From the NCBI GenBank assembly GCA_022775985.1, contig JALFIM010000071.1:1-45005 (forward strand): a stretch of DNA of 45,005 bases, read 5' to 3'. Below the pieces are notes generated by a model. That model saw only the letters and a program-made list of their open reading frames with translations, was not told the origin of the DNA and ran no database searches. The DNA comes from Prevotella sp. Lineage in GTDB: Bacteria > Bacteroidota > Bacteroidia > Bacteroidales > Bacteroidaceae. The translations under genes were made by a program, and so were the position numbers. Of this stretch, positions 24,805 through 34,395 are shown piece by piece (the first letter of the stretch is position 1; the number at the start of each line of letters is the position of its first letter).

Positions 24805-25383
24805 ATGACAATTGCTGTATTGGCATTGCAGGGAGCCTTCATCGAGCATGAGCAGATGCTGCAAAGGCTTGGAGTAGACTGCTTCGAGGTGCGCACGCTT
24901 GCCGACTGGGGCCGTCATAAGGACGGACTCATAATACCTGGAGGCGAGAGCACTACACAGCTGAAGCTGTTGGCTGACCTGCGGCTGCTTGAGCCAGTCA
25001 GGGAATACATCTCGGCAGGAGGCGCAGTGTTTGGTACATGTGCCGGACTGATACTCCTTGCCAAGAAGGTGGAGGGAGATGACATCACCCGTATATCCAC
25101 CATGGACATTGACGTGTGCCGCAACGCATACGGCCGTCAGCTCGGGAGCTTCCATACCGAAGCGGAGATGAAGGGCGTGGGCATGGTGCCTATGACGTTC
25201 ATACGTGCTCCCTATATAAATAGTGTGGGTGCTGGCGTGGAAGTACTGGCCGAGGTGGGCGGACATATAGTCGCCGCGCGTCAGGGCCGTCAGCTTGTTA
25301 CGGCATTCCATCCCGAACTGTGCGTGGCCGACACGGCTGTGCATGAGTACTTCATCAATGATGTCGTAGGCCATAAGGCATAG
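24805..25383 (+). CDS. pdxT: Pyridoxal 5'-phosphate synthase, glutaminase subunit
   Basis: PdxT is the class I glutamine amidotransferase that feeds ammonia to PdxS. The triad is visible: nucleophile C79 in FGTCAGLILLA, and H169/E171 in TAFHPELC. PGGEST (45-50) shapes the oxyanion hole. Length (192) is normal. It is the last gene of the B6 group and is followed by the palindromic repeat that separates it from the convergent nuclease gene. Confidence 0.98.
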   Translation: MTIAVLALQGAFIEHEQMLQRLGVDCFEVRTLADWGRHKDGLIIPGGESTTQLKLLADLRLLEPVREYISAGGAVFGTCAGLILLAKKVEGDDITRISTMDIDVCRNAYGRQLGSFHTEAEMKGVGMVPMTFIRAPYINSVGAGVEVLAEVGGHIVAARQGRQLVTAFHPELCVADTAVHEYFINDVVGHKA

Positions 25384-25467
25384 CATGCTTTATGTCTGAC
25401 GATGACGCGAGTCCGCCATCGTATGATACGTGCCTAATCAAGGCACGGGCGATGTCAAGATGCAAAA

Positions 25468-25544
25468 TGGGCCGTTTCGCGATGCGATTCGGCCCATATC
25501 ACAATACCAAACGGCCCATTTCGCACTGCGAAATGGGCCGTTTT
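25468..25544. repeat. Dispersed palindromic repeat, copy 2 (two hairpins)
   Basis: Hairpin one pairs 25468-25481 (ATGGGCCGTTTCGC) with 25485-25498, 12 of 14 matching. Hairpin two is a perfect inverted repeat of 17 bases (25510-25526 with 25528-25544; AAACGGCCCATTTCGCA). It shares GCACTGCGAAATGGGC with the copy near 11714. Between convergent pdxT and the nuclease gene it could serve as terminator for both. Confidence 0.75.
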
Positions 25545-25565
25545 ACAACACATTGATTATCAATA

Positions 25566-28454
25566 TTATATCTTACACAGTTGCGAGTACGGACAGTTAA
25601 GACAATTGTCCGCCTCGGTGGTAGGCGTGAATGGCACATCGGGATTGTATATGTCGGCCACCACCTTATGCAGTCGCTCCATGAATTCCGCTCTCCACAT
25701 CTCCGCATCATACACTTTCTCCTTGCCTATCTCTATGGATGGGTCGTAGCCTTCGCGCTGTGTGTGCTGTATGAAGAGCAGTGCCGGCCGCACTTTCAGA
25801 CCGCTTGGGTTGAACTCCCTGTTGTCGCTCACGGTCAGGGAGTAGAGCATGGCTTGCAGGAAGTAGTTGGAGTGCGACTTGTATATGTTCTTGTTGGCAA
25901 ACAGCATGTCTATGTCCTTGATGGCGAGTGTGGCCTCCTTGCCTGTCTTGTAGTCTATGACGCGAAGGCAAGGCTCGCCTGTGGCACTGTCTGTGGCCGC
26001 ATCAAAACGGTCGATTGTGCCGCCGATGTTGACAGTCTGCTGCCTGTCACCGATGCTGACTTGCAACTGTGTGGCGACGGGAATCTCCAGACCTATGATT
26101 CTGAATGGCGTGTTCTTGATGTCGAGCTGTAGCAGATTGCGTATGTAGCTTATGATTACGGCGCGGTTGATGAGTTGCAGTCCGTTGTATTCGGGCTTGA
26201 ATCCTGATGCTGAAGCCTTGAACAGCTCCTCGGCGAAAGCCTCGTCTACAACGTGCTCTATGGTCTGTGGCTGCTTGAGCATATTGGCAATGGCTGCTGC
26301 CGTGACGTTCTTGCCGTCGTCGCACATCATGCCGTATATTATCTCCACAGCTTTATGAAAGATGTTTCCGAATATACGGTTGTCCATCTGTATGTCCTCG
26401 TCGTCCTCATACTCGTGTATATGGGCTATGTTGGAGTAGTAGAACCTCAGCGGACAGCATATATAGCGGTTGATGGCGGTAGGCGCAAGTGTCTTTATGG
26501 CATGCAGCTCAGCCATCATCTCCTCCGTCTTGTCTATCTGGTGCTGCGTGACGCATGCTGTGGCGTGCTCGGCCTGAAGGCTCAGGTTGTGTATGCGTGC
26601 GTTGCTCTCCACCATGAGCTGCGTCATGAAGCGGCTTCTCTCCCCCGACTTGCCGAAGTCATTGCCTATGGTGTAGGCTATGGTCACATCGGTGGAGCGT
26701 TGCAGCATGCGGTAGAAGTAGTAGGCGTAGATAGCCACTTTGTGGTCGATGGTGGTGAGTCCGTAAGCCTTGCGTATGGAGTAGGGGATGAATGAGGAGT
26801 CGTTGACACCCTTAGGCATGTTGCCCTCATTGCACGACAGTATGAGCAGATGGTCGAAGTCGAGGTTTCGCGTCTCCAGGACACCCATCACCTGTATGCC
26901 TTCCACAGGCTCACCGTGGAACGGTATGGATGTGGCGCTGATGAGCTGTGAGAACAGACGGCTTATGGTGGAGAGGTCAGCACGCAGGTCGCCACACTGC
27001 ATGAGCGTGAGCATGCGGCTCACGAGGGTGTACATGCGGAACACCGACTCCGTGAACAGCGCGTCGTCGTTGTCGGAGTTGGTGCCTATGAGCCTCAGAA
27101 TCTTCTGGAGCCATGCAAACAGCGATATGTTGAAGTCCTCGCCCTCCTTGTCGTGGCAGCCTATGTCGCCAAACAGCAGCGATGTGCCTTCATCTATGCA
27201 CAGCTCACGCCGTGAGGGAAAATAACGCTTGTTGTCGTTGAGCCAGCCTATGAGCCGCTGTGTCTCTTCCGATACGAGTATGGCGTATGGGTGGCGCAGC
27301 ACCTTCAGCACGCTGTGCAGCATGTACTTGTCCGAGCCTTTGGGGTGGCCGTATGTCTGGAGGTTGATGAGCTGGGCCACGAAAGATGTCACGGATGTCT
27401 GCTGCAGCGGGAAACCTGTCGTGATGTTTGCCTCAGTCACCTCGTCGGGCAGCGCGTGCATCACGGCTTGCAGTATGTGCTCGTCGCACATCACTATCGC
27501 CGTGTGCCGACCGGCATGTATTCGGTCGTTGCTCTTTATCCATGAGTCTATGTATGTGGCCTGTACGGTGTCCGTAGGGGCACTGACGAACCGTATGTCG
27601 TGCAGGTGCGACAGGTTGTCGTATATCGTGGCATCGTGCGTGTCGAGCTCGTTGGGGAAGTGCTCCAGATACTGTGCTATGAAGTGGCCGGCCTCGTGGT
27701 GCGTGTCATTGCCGTGAGGCATGTAGTAGTCGTCGAAGTCCCAGTAGAAGTGCGCCTTGCCGTCTTTCAGAAGCCGCGTGAAGAGCTTTTTCTCCACCGT
27801 CTGCAGCAAGTTGAATCCTACGAACAGATAAGCGTCATACTCGTATGTTGCCGACTCGTCGTCGGCCACCTGGCGGTAGAGTGCACCTTCGTATGCGAGC
27901 CCCTGTGCCTCAAGCCGTGAGTTGAAGTCGTGGTATATCTCTGCGAAGTGCTGCCACAGGCTCATGAACCGCGCTTTCAGCTCCGACTCATTGTCGGGCG
28001 TGAAGTTGGCGAAGAACTTGCGCAGTATGTCGCGTTGCTCCTCGGTGAGGTAAGAGGTGTCGTCAAGCTCATGCAGGTCATTGATGTTTCGGAATATCAT
28101 GTCGGCATCGGCCATGTTCTTGTCTATGTCGTCGAAGTCGGCCAGCATGAGCTGTCCCCATCCATAGAAATGGTCTATCGTCTCGTTGGTGTCGGTACAC
28201 TTCACGAAAGACTTGTGCAGGTCGCATATCAGCTTGATGGGGTCGGCCACGGTCAGTGGCGAGTGGTCGCGAAACAACTCGCTGATGGTCATGTACTTCG
28301 GAGTCCATATAGACTCTTCTACAAGCTGCGTGAAGTTCTGGTTGAGAAACAGCGACGCGCGTTTGTTGGGGAATACCACAGCTATGCGTGATAGGTTGTG
28401 CCCGTATTTTGAGAGGATGTCCTTGGCGACATGCTCAAGAAAAGTCTTGTTCAT
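25566..28454 (-). CDS. AddB-like PD-(D/E)XK nuclease with Fe-S cysteines
   Basis: A 962-residue protein of the AddB/RecB-nuclease group. The N-terminal part (RIAVVFPNKRASLFLN) and middle resemble an inactivated helicase, as in AddB. The C-terminal nuclease has VIDYKTGKEATL (DxK active site) and YFLQAMLYSL (Q motif). Four cysteines that would hold a [4Fe-4S] staple are present: one in CPLRFYYS before the nuclease and three in CLNCPYSQLC at the end. It probably works with the helicase encoded 66 bases upstream in processing double-strand DNA ends for recombination. The start at 28454 (MNKTFLEHVAKD) was chosen because the preceding 18 codons lack similarity and overlap the intergenic gap. Confidence 0.88.
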   Translation of the reverse strand: MNKTFLEHVAKDILSKYGHNLSRIAVVFPNKRASLFLNQNFTQLVEESIWTPKYMTISELFRDHSPLTVADPIKLICDLHKSFVKCTDTNETIDHFYGWGQLMLADFDDIDKNMADADMIFRNINDLHELDDTSYLTEEQRDILRKFFANFTPDNESELKARFMSLWQHFAEIYHDFNSRLEAQGLAYEGALYRQVADDESATYEYDAYLFVGFNLLQTVEKKLFTRLLKDGKAHFYWDFDDYYMPHGNDTHHEAGHFIAQYLEHFPNELDTHDATIYDNLSHLHDIRFVSAPTDTVQATYIDSWIKSNDRIHAGRHTAIVMCDEHILQAVMHALPDEVTEANITTGFPLQQTSVTSFVAQLINLQTYGHPKGSDKYMLHSVLKVLRHPYAILVSEETQRLIGWLNDNKRYFPSRRELCIDEGTSLLFGDIGCHDKEGEDFNISLFAWLQKILRLIGTNSDNDDALFTESVFRMYTLVSRMLTLMQCGDLRADLSTISRLFSQLISATSIPFHGEPVEGIQVMGVLETRNLDFDHLLILSCNEGNMPKGVNDSSFIPYSIRKAYGLTTIDHKVAIYAYYFYRMLQRSTDVTIAYTIGNDFGKSGERSRFMTQLMVESNARIHNLSLQAEHATACVTQHQIDKTEEMMAELHAIKTLAPTAINRYICCPLRFYYSNIAHIHEYEDDEDIQMDNRIFGNIFHKAVEIIYGMMCDDGKNVTAAAIANMLKQPQTIEHVVDEAFAEELFKASASGFKPEYNGLQLINRAVIISYIRNLLQLDIKNTPFRIIGLEIPVATQLQVSIGDRQQTVNIGGTIDRFDAATDSATGEPCLRVIDYKTGKEATLAIKDIDMLFANKNIYKSHSNYFLQAMLYSLTVSDNREFNPSGLKVRPALLFIQHTQREGYDPSIEIGKEKVYDAEMWRAEFMERLHKVVADIYNPDVPFTPTTEADNCLNCPYSQLCKI

Positions 28455-28520
28455 ATATGTATGATGAGTGTGTTCTTTTAGTGGAGAAAATGTATCAGTA
28501 GCCGCCACGCGGCATATATG

Positions 28521-31500
28521 TCAGAGGCTTGACGGCACGGGTACTATGTCGTTGGTGTAGAAATACCAAAGATAGCCGCATACGTCTTTCCATCCCATCT
28601 GCCTGAGCAGCGACATGTAGAGACCCACCTGTGTGATGTGCTGCTCCTTCTTGCTGCCGAACTTGAAGTCTATCACTACTACATGTCCGTCTCTCATCAG
28701 CACCCTGTCGGGTCGGTTCTCCTTCATCTTGCCGCTTACGGGGTCGTGAGACAGGATGGTGCATTCGTTGTATATCTGCCATCCCGGCTCAAACCACGAT
28801 GCGGCGAGCGTATTCTGCAGCCGTCGGTCTATCATCTGCCGCAGTTGAGAGGCCGATATGTCGGTAGACGACAGCAGTCCGCGCTCGGCATAGTCCTTTA
28901 TCACCTTGTCAATGTCGGCGGTGGTCTTGATGTTGGCGAATATGCTGTGCATGAGGTTTCCCGTCTTGATGTATGATGTCTGCTTGTCGTCGTCAGACTT
29001 CACGAACTCCTGGCTGTCGTTGCTCTGGCGGAACTCCACATTGCTGGCGTATGACTTGAAGCGCAGTTTCACCTTGGCTACGTCGGCCTTGAACACGTTG
29101 TCTGATGTGCCGTTGGCGGCATGGTGGTCTGCTACGGACAGCGTGCCGTATGAGAAGTGCGTCTCTCCGCCAGCATCCGACTCATCGAGCACGGCACCTT
29201 CAAGACTTTGGGCCACTGTCGGCAGGCATTGCTCTATGAGGGCCGAACGAAACTGCGAGTTGGCATGCTTGCCAATGACGAACAGGTTGCGCGAGGCACG
29301 TGTGAAGGCTACGTACAGTATGTTCATGTTGTCTACACAGTTCTGGAATGCCTCCTCACGGCAGTCGTCCTCGAATATGGTGCCGCGCATCTTCTTCAGA
29401 GAGTTAGTGATGGGCACGAGCGGCAACCTGTCCCACGGTTCGCCTTTGGGCTCGCACCATATAGTGTCGGGGGTGGAGAGTTTCCAGTCGCAGTACGGTA
29501 TGATTACATTGTCAAACTCCAGTCCCTTGCTCTTGTGTATGGTGAGGATGCGTATGCCCTCCACGTCGTCTGCCTGTATGGTCTTTGAGCATATAGTGCT
29601 GTCCCATTGCTCGATGAAGCCCTCTATGTCTGACGGGTTGTCCGTGGCGTATTTGTTTATCTGGTCGAAGAAGGCACAGAGAAATGCGCTCTGCCCCTCT
29701 ATGTCGCAGAGGTGGAACATGCGCTGTATGTGCTCCACCATCTCAAACAGCGGCATGGAGGTGAGCTGGCTGTCAGAGAGCAGCAACCGTGAGGTCAGCG
29801 AGCGTGCCCACGCGGCATTGATGAACGTGGAGCCAGACTGTTGGCGTGAGAGGTAGCGGGCATGGAAACAGGCGATGTTGGCCTGCATTATCTCATCATC
29901 GGGGTGGAGCAGCAGTTTCAGCGTCCATATTATCACGTTCACGGCTATGGAGCTGTCGAGGCGGTATGCCTCATCCGACACCACCCTTACGCCATCTATG
30001 TGGCTGGTGATGTATGAGGCGATGGGCGGTATGGAGCGGTTGCTGCGCACGAGTATGGCTATGTCGCTGACGCTCACGCCGTTGTCTAAGAGCCGTGCTA
30101 TGGTGTCTGTGGTGATTTGCAGCATGCGCTCATCGCTGTCATAGTCGTCATCATCTGAGCGGCTCGGCAGGATGGTAAGCTCCACGCGTCCTGACGGGCT
30201 GCGCTTGGAGTCGGGGATGTCCTGGCGCACGTCATCATAGGCTTGCGCAAGCAGGTGTATATGGTCGGGGCATGTGTCCTTCATGTTGGCACACTCAGCC
30301 TTTATGGCGGCATCGAAGAAGGCGTTGTTGAATGCTATGATGTCCGACTCGGAGCGGAAGTTGGTCTGCAGCCGTCTCACCTCCAGCAGGTCTGTCTGTC
30401 GGCTGAACTGCTTGTCTATGTCGTTGAGCAGCCGCCAGTCGCCCTCACGCCATCGGTATATGCTCTGCTTCACGTCGCCCACTATCATGCTTCCACCTGT
30501 CGGCGCATGGCTGAGGCACTCATCGAGCAGCACCTTGAAGTTCTGCCACTGCACGGAGCTGGTGTCCTGAAACTCGTCTATCATGATGTTGCTTATCTGA
30601 GTGCCTATCTTCTCGAATATGAACGGCGTGTCGTTGTCGCGGATGAGCGTGTGCAGGAGGTACTGGGTGTCGCTGAGCAGGAAGCGGTTGTTGTCGGCAT
30701 TGCTCTCATGCACCATGCGGTCTATGCTGCCCAGCAGCCGCAACTGGTGCATGTGGCGCAGAATCTGCAGTGACGACTGGTATTCGTTCCATGCACGCTT
30801 GCGCAGATTCTCGGTCTTGTTGTAGAACGGCATGATGGAGTCCTCGGTTACGCACTTGAGATACTCAAGCCTCGACTTGTCTTTCATAGACTTCTTTATC
30901 CAGGCATACACGTTGTCGTGGGCATCGGCGTAGGTCTTGGAACGCTCATAGTCATCGGTAGGCAGTATAGACTCCTTCTGCTTCTTGAAATAGCTTGTGG
31001 CATTGGACTTCAGTTCGGTCTCGTCGATGTCCTCCTCACACAGCATGGAGTAGAATGCCGCAGAGGCATTTACGATGTTGTTCTCCGCCACTTTGAGGAG
31101 GCGTTGCAGGGTAGAGGTGTAGTCGTTGAAGAATTCCTGTGACTCAAGGGCCTTTGACAGGGCCTTGCTGTTTGACTTGTAGAAGTCCTTGAAAATGTTT
31201 GTGCCGAAATCCTTGATTGACTTTATGATATTCCATCCCTTGTCGTCGGTGATGTTGTCGTTGATATACTGCATTATCCATACGAGCACCTGGTCGTTGC
31301 TCCGCAGGTTGTCTATCATGTCGTCTACTACGGTCTGTTCTATCTGCTTGTCATTGAGTTCTATGCGCAGATTGGCCGTGAGATCGAGCTCGCGGGCAAG
31401 GTTGCGGAGCACAGACTGGAAGAATGAGTCTATGGTCTCTATCCTGAAATAGTTGTAGTTGTGCAGCATCTGTATGAGCGCGGTACCGGCACGTGTCGCC

Positions 31501-31760
31501 ACCATATTCTCACCGATGCCCATGTCGGCACATATCTTGTCGGTATAGCTGCGTGAGTCGGGCAACCGTTTCCATATACCGTAGAGCTGACTCAGTATGC
31601 GGCTTTTCATCTCTTCTGTTGCCTTGTTGGTGAATGTCACGGCCAGTATGGACTTGTAGCATGAAGGATTGGCGATGAGCATCTTTATGTACTCTACGGT
31701 GAGGGTGAATGTCTTGCCGCTGCCGGCACTTGCCTTATATACAGTCAGAGGTTTTGTCAT
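28521..31760 (-). CDS. AddA-like UvrD-family helicase/nuclease
   Basis: A 1079-residue superfamily 1 helicase. Motif I is YKASAGSGKTFTLTVEYIKML, Ia ILAVTFTNKATEEMKSRI, II IMIDEFQDTSSVQW, III VGDVKQSIYRWREGD, IV FRSESDIIAFNN, V ILTIHKSKGLEFDNVIIP, VI YVAFTRASRNLFV. A C-terminal nuclease domain ends with VVVIDFKFGSKKEQH (DxK) and HITQVGLYMSLL. This is the AddA/RecB layout. It sits upstream of the AddB-like gene and the pair is expected to form the end-resection enzyme of this organism. No Chi site can be assigned from the window. Confidence 0.92.
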   Translation of the reverse strand: MTKPLTVYKASAGSGKTFTLTVEYIKMLIANPSCYKSILAVTFTNKATEEMKSRILSQLYGIWKRLPDSRSYTDKICADMGIGENMVATRAGTALIQMLHNYNYFRIETIDSFFQSVLRNLARELDLTANLRIELNDKQIEQTVVDDMIDNLRSNDQVLVWIMQYINDNITDDKGWNIIKSIKDFGTNIFKDFYKSNSKALSKALESQEFFNDYTSTLQRLLKVAENNIVNASAAFYSMLCEEDIDETELKSNATSYFKKQKESILPTDDYERSKTYADAHDNVYAWIKKSMKDKSRLEYLKCVTEDSIMPFYNKTENLRKRAWNEYQSSLQILRHMHQLRLLGSIDRMVHESNADNNRFLLSDTQYLLHTLIRDNDTPFIFEKIGTQISNIMIDEFQDTSSVQWQNFKVLLDECLSHAPTGGSMIVGDVKQSIYRWREGDWRLLNDIDKQFSRQTDLLEVRRLQTNFRSESDIIAFNNAFFDAAIKAECANMKDTCPDHIHLLAQAYDDVRQDIPDSKRSPSGRVELTILPSRSDDDDYDSDERMLQITTDTIARLLDNGVSVSDIAILVRSNRSIPPIASYITSHIDGVRVVSDEAYRLDSSIAVNVIIWTLKLLLHPDDEIMQANIACFHARYLSRQQSGSTFINAAWARSLTSRLLLSDSQLTSMPLFEMVEHIQRMFHLCDIEGQSAFLCAFFDQINKYATDNPSDIEGFIEQWDSTICSKTIQADDVEGIRILTIHKSKGLEFDNVIIPYCDWKLSTPDTIWCEPKGEPWDRLPLVPITNSLKKMRGTIFEDDCREEAFQNCVDNMNILYVAFTRASRNLFVIGKHANSQFRSALIEQCLPTVAQSLEGAVLDESDAGGETHFSYGTLSVADHHAANGTSDNVFKADVAKVKLRFKSYASNVEFRQSNDSQEFVKSDDDKQTSYIKTGNLMHSIFANIKTTADIDKVIKDYAERGLLSSTDISASQLRQMIDRRLQNTLAASWFEPGWQIYNECTILSHDPVSGKMKENRPDRVLMRDGHVVVIDFKFGSKKEQHITQVGLYMSLLRQMGWKDVCGYLWYFYTNDIVPVPSSL

Positions 31761-31853
31761 GTCAGGATTTGTCGTTTATGAAAACGAGGGTGTGTCAAAG
31801 CCGTAGGCAATTGACGCATCCTCGTCTGTCGGTGTTCTTGTATGGATTTATGC

Positions 31854-34277
31854 TTATGGCTTCATGCTGCCGCCGTCAATGGCGAGTGCGTCGTTGAACT
31901 CGCGTATGTGCAGGTCGCGCTGTGGGAAGGGTATCTCTATGCCGTGCGCGTTGAGCGTGTCGTATATGCACTCAAGCACCTCGCCATCGTCGTAGTAGTG
32001 GGTGAGTACTGACACCCATACGAGCACCGTGAGGTTTACGCTGTTGTCGCCGAAGTTCTTGAGCACTATCTTCACACCGCGCTTCTTGTATATGCAGTCG
32101 AGCTGTATTATGGCGTCATGGAGTATCTGCTTCACGTAGTTGATGTCGCTGCCGTAGGCTACGCCCACCTCAAGGGTGTCGAGCTCATAGCCGTGGTTCT
32201 TCGTCATGTTCTTGTAGTTCTTGTTGAAGAGCTGGCTGTTCTGGAACGCGATGACCGAGCCATCGACAGTATCAATCATGGTACTCGTGTATGATATGGA
32301 GCTGACTTTGCCTCGTGTGCCGTCGCACTCTATCCAGTCGCCTATCTTCACGCGTCCTGCCATGAGCGATATGCCGTAGTATATGTTCTCAAGTATGTCC
32401 TTGGAAGCGAAACCTATACCAGTAGACAGACCGCCGGAGATGACCACCAGCCACGTGTTGCTCACATGGAGTATGCTGAGGGATATGAGCAGCCAGATGC
32501 CCCACACGAGTACTTGTACGAGTTTGCGCGACATGATGTTATGGCTTGCCGCCGTTGACATATCCGTTTTCTCGAAGTGTATCTTCAGCAAGTCGTTGAC
32601 AGTGTGGTAGATGTACGAGAAGAGGAAGTACAGGTTGACGACCATGGCTATGGACGTGATGCTCACCTTGAAGTTGTTGGAGTCTATGAAGGCATAGCCG
32701 AACATGCGCCATGTCATGTCCGTAAGATTGAACACGTCGGCAGCCCAATATATGGATATGAGTATAGACAGCACGCCGGCGACACGCAGTATGACAAAGT
32801 ATATGAACCTGAAGAACCATGACTTGGTGACTGGTTGCTTGGCATATCCATTCTTCTCCGCCCAACGCTGCATGATGCCAGTGGCACAGGTGATGGTAAG
32901 GATGCATGTGAGCTGCATAATCCACCATATCAGCAGCTGCACGCTCATCAGCGTGTAGCCAGTCCACGAGCTTATCACAGACACTATGAATACGGCAAGC
33001 GATATGTATGTGAAGAACACATCGCTGCGTGGGATATTGTTGTTGTGACGCTTTATGACGTTCCATTGCCACAGCATGCACAGTAGCAGGACGGGCGGGA
33101 ATATTAGATTGACGAAATCGTTGGGGATGAGTACTATACGAAACGTTATGACGATGAATCCCATGGCTATCAGAGGAGTGTATATGCGGAACGCACTCTT
33201 TATCTGTGAGCCGTCGAGACGGATGAGGAGCGAGGTGAGAATCACGCCGAGCAGCCATGCGTACTCTACCAGCAGGTCGCTCGCCATGAGCAGGAAGTTC
33301 TGGTGCTTGAATATCACTCTTATCAGTCCCAGTATCACGGCGATGGTTATGACGGATGCCGACAGGGTGATGCACGTGCGCCTTGACATGAACTCGGGTG
33401 TGCGGAACCTCTTGGGCAGGAACCATCTGATGACCACTGTGCATAGCAGCACGGAGATGAAACCGTAGAAGAAAATCATGGCGAACAAGAAGAGTATGAT
33501 GCGGCTGTCCCACTGTGACTTGAACTTGTAGGACGGACGGTACTTGTCCTCCACGCTGTTCTTGGCATCATTGAACTGCGATCCTAAATTGCCCAGTATG
33601 GAGAAATAGTCAGAGCCGCCATTGCTGAAGATGTTGGCCTGTATCTCACTGTAACGCTTGTTGGCATAGTCGTTGAGATTGCGCAGCCGCTCTTCGGTCA
33701 TGTTGTAGTAGCGTATGTAGTCGCTGAGCTGCTGGCTGTTGTCAGAGAGAGTCCTGCGTATGTTCACGGCAAGTGTGAGGCACACGTTACGGTCTATCTT
33801 GGCACGCTCGCTGAGAGTCATTATAGGTATCTTGCTGAGATTGACTATCAGGCTGTCGTAGCGTGCAATCTCTCCCTGTGTGCGCTGAAGCAAGGCCGTG
33901 AACGGCTGTACGTTGCTCTGGAATCTGGCATACTGCTCGGTAGCCTCGTGGCACGCGTAGGTCAGGTCGAAGATGTAGTCGGGCTTTTGTGAGTAGAGCA
34001 TCAGCGAGTTCTGGTTGCTCTTGCTGAAGATGTCTATAATGTTGGTCCTCACGGCCTCTTGCTGCTGCTTCATGAATTTTGTCTGCCGCTCCAAATCCTT
34101 GTGGTAGTTGGCAAGTTCTGAGCGGAGTATCGAGAGCGTGTTGTCGAGGTTCTTCTCCTTCAGTACAGCTGATGCGTTGAGCGCGAACAGCACGGTCATT
34201 GCCAGAAGCCACAGTCTGAGCATCGGCGTTGCGGCAATGTGTGAGCTTGTGTGGTGTTTGTTCGTCATATATAGCAT
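31854..34277 (-). CDS. Large MscS-family mechanosensitive channel
   Basis: About 807 residues. A signal-like hydrophobic N-terminus (about 19-37) leads into a periplasmic helical, coiled-coil region (about 40-240) like that of the long MscK/YbdG-type channels. Around ten membrane helices follow (about 250-600), then the MscS core: pore helix GGLSTGIGFASKDILENIYYGISLMAGRVKIGDWIEC, then the beta domain GTRGKVSSISYTSTMIDTVDGSVIAFQNSQLFNKN. Such channels release solutes on hypoosmotic shock. I set the start at 34277 (MLYMTNKHH), preceded by AAGAAGAAAC; the upstream open codons overlap the ABC-F end region and are not similar to anything. Confidence 0.9.
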   Translation of the reverse strand: MLYMTNKHHTSSHIAATPMLRLWLLAMTVLFALNASAVLKEKNLDNTLSILRSELANYHKDLERQTKFMKQQQEAVRTNIIDIFSKSNQNSLMLYSQKPDYIFDLTYACHEATEQYARFQSNVQPFTALLQRTQGEIARYDSLIVNLSKIPIMTLSERAKIDRNVCLTLAVNIRRTLSDNSQQLSDYIRYYNMTEERLRNLNDYANKRYSEIQANIFSNGGSDYFSILGNLGSQFNDAKNSVEDKYRPSYKFKSQWDSRIILFLFAMIFFYGFISVLLCTVVIRWFLPKRFRTPEFMSRRTCITLSASVITIAVILGLIRVIFKHQNFLLMASDLLVEYAWLLGVILTSLLIRLDGSQIKSAFRIYTPLIAMGFIVITFRIVLIPNDFVNLIFPPVLLLCMLWQWNVIKRHNNNIPRSDVFFTYISLAVFIVSVISSWTGYTLMSVQLLIWWIMQLTCILTITCATGIMQRWAEKNGYAKQPVTKSWFFRFIYFVILRVAGVLSILISIYWAADVFNLTDMTWRMFGYAFIDSNNFKVSITSIAMVVNLYFLFSYIYHTVNDLLKIHFEKTDMSTAASHNIMSRKLVQVLVWGIWLLISLSILHVSNTWLVVISGGLSTGIGFASKDILENIYYGISLMAGRVKIGDWIECDGTRGKVSSISYTSTMIDTVDGSVIAFQNSQLFNKNYKNMTKNHGYELDTLEVGVAYGSDINYVKQILHDAIIQLDCIYKKRGVKIVLKNFGDNSVNLTVLVWVSVLTHYYDDGEVLECIYDTLNAHGIEIPFPQRDLHIREFNDALAIDGGSMKP

Positions 34278-34395
34278 GTTGTTTCTTCTTTTCTTATTTT
34301 GAGACTTTGTCTTTTTAAGGCATGGTGGGTAGCGCATGTCGGCAGTCGGCTTGGCACTTGGCATGTGCTGTGATGGCTGACGGGTGGGGCAGAGG

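Noticed and set aside
32539..33513. 324-codon frame overlapping mscS on the same strand
   Set aside because: Out of frame with the clear MscS product; His/Arg-rich sequence without a recognisable fold.
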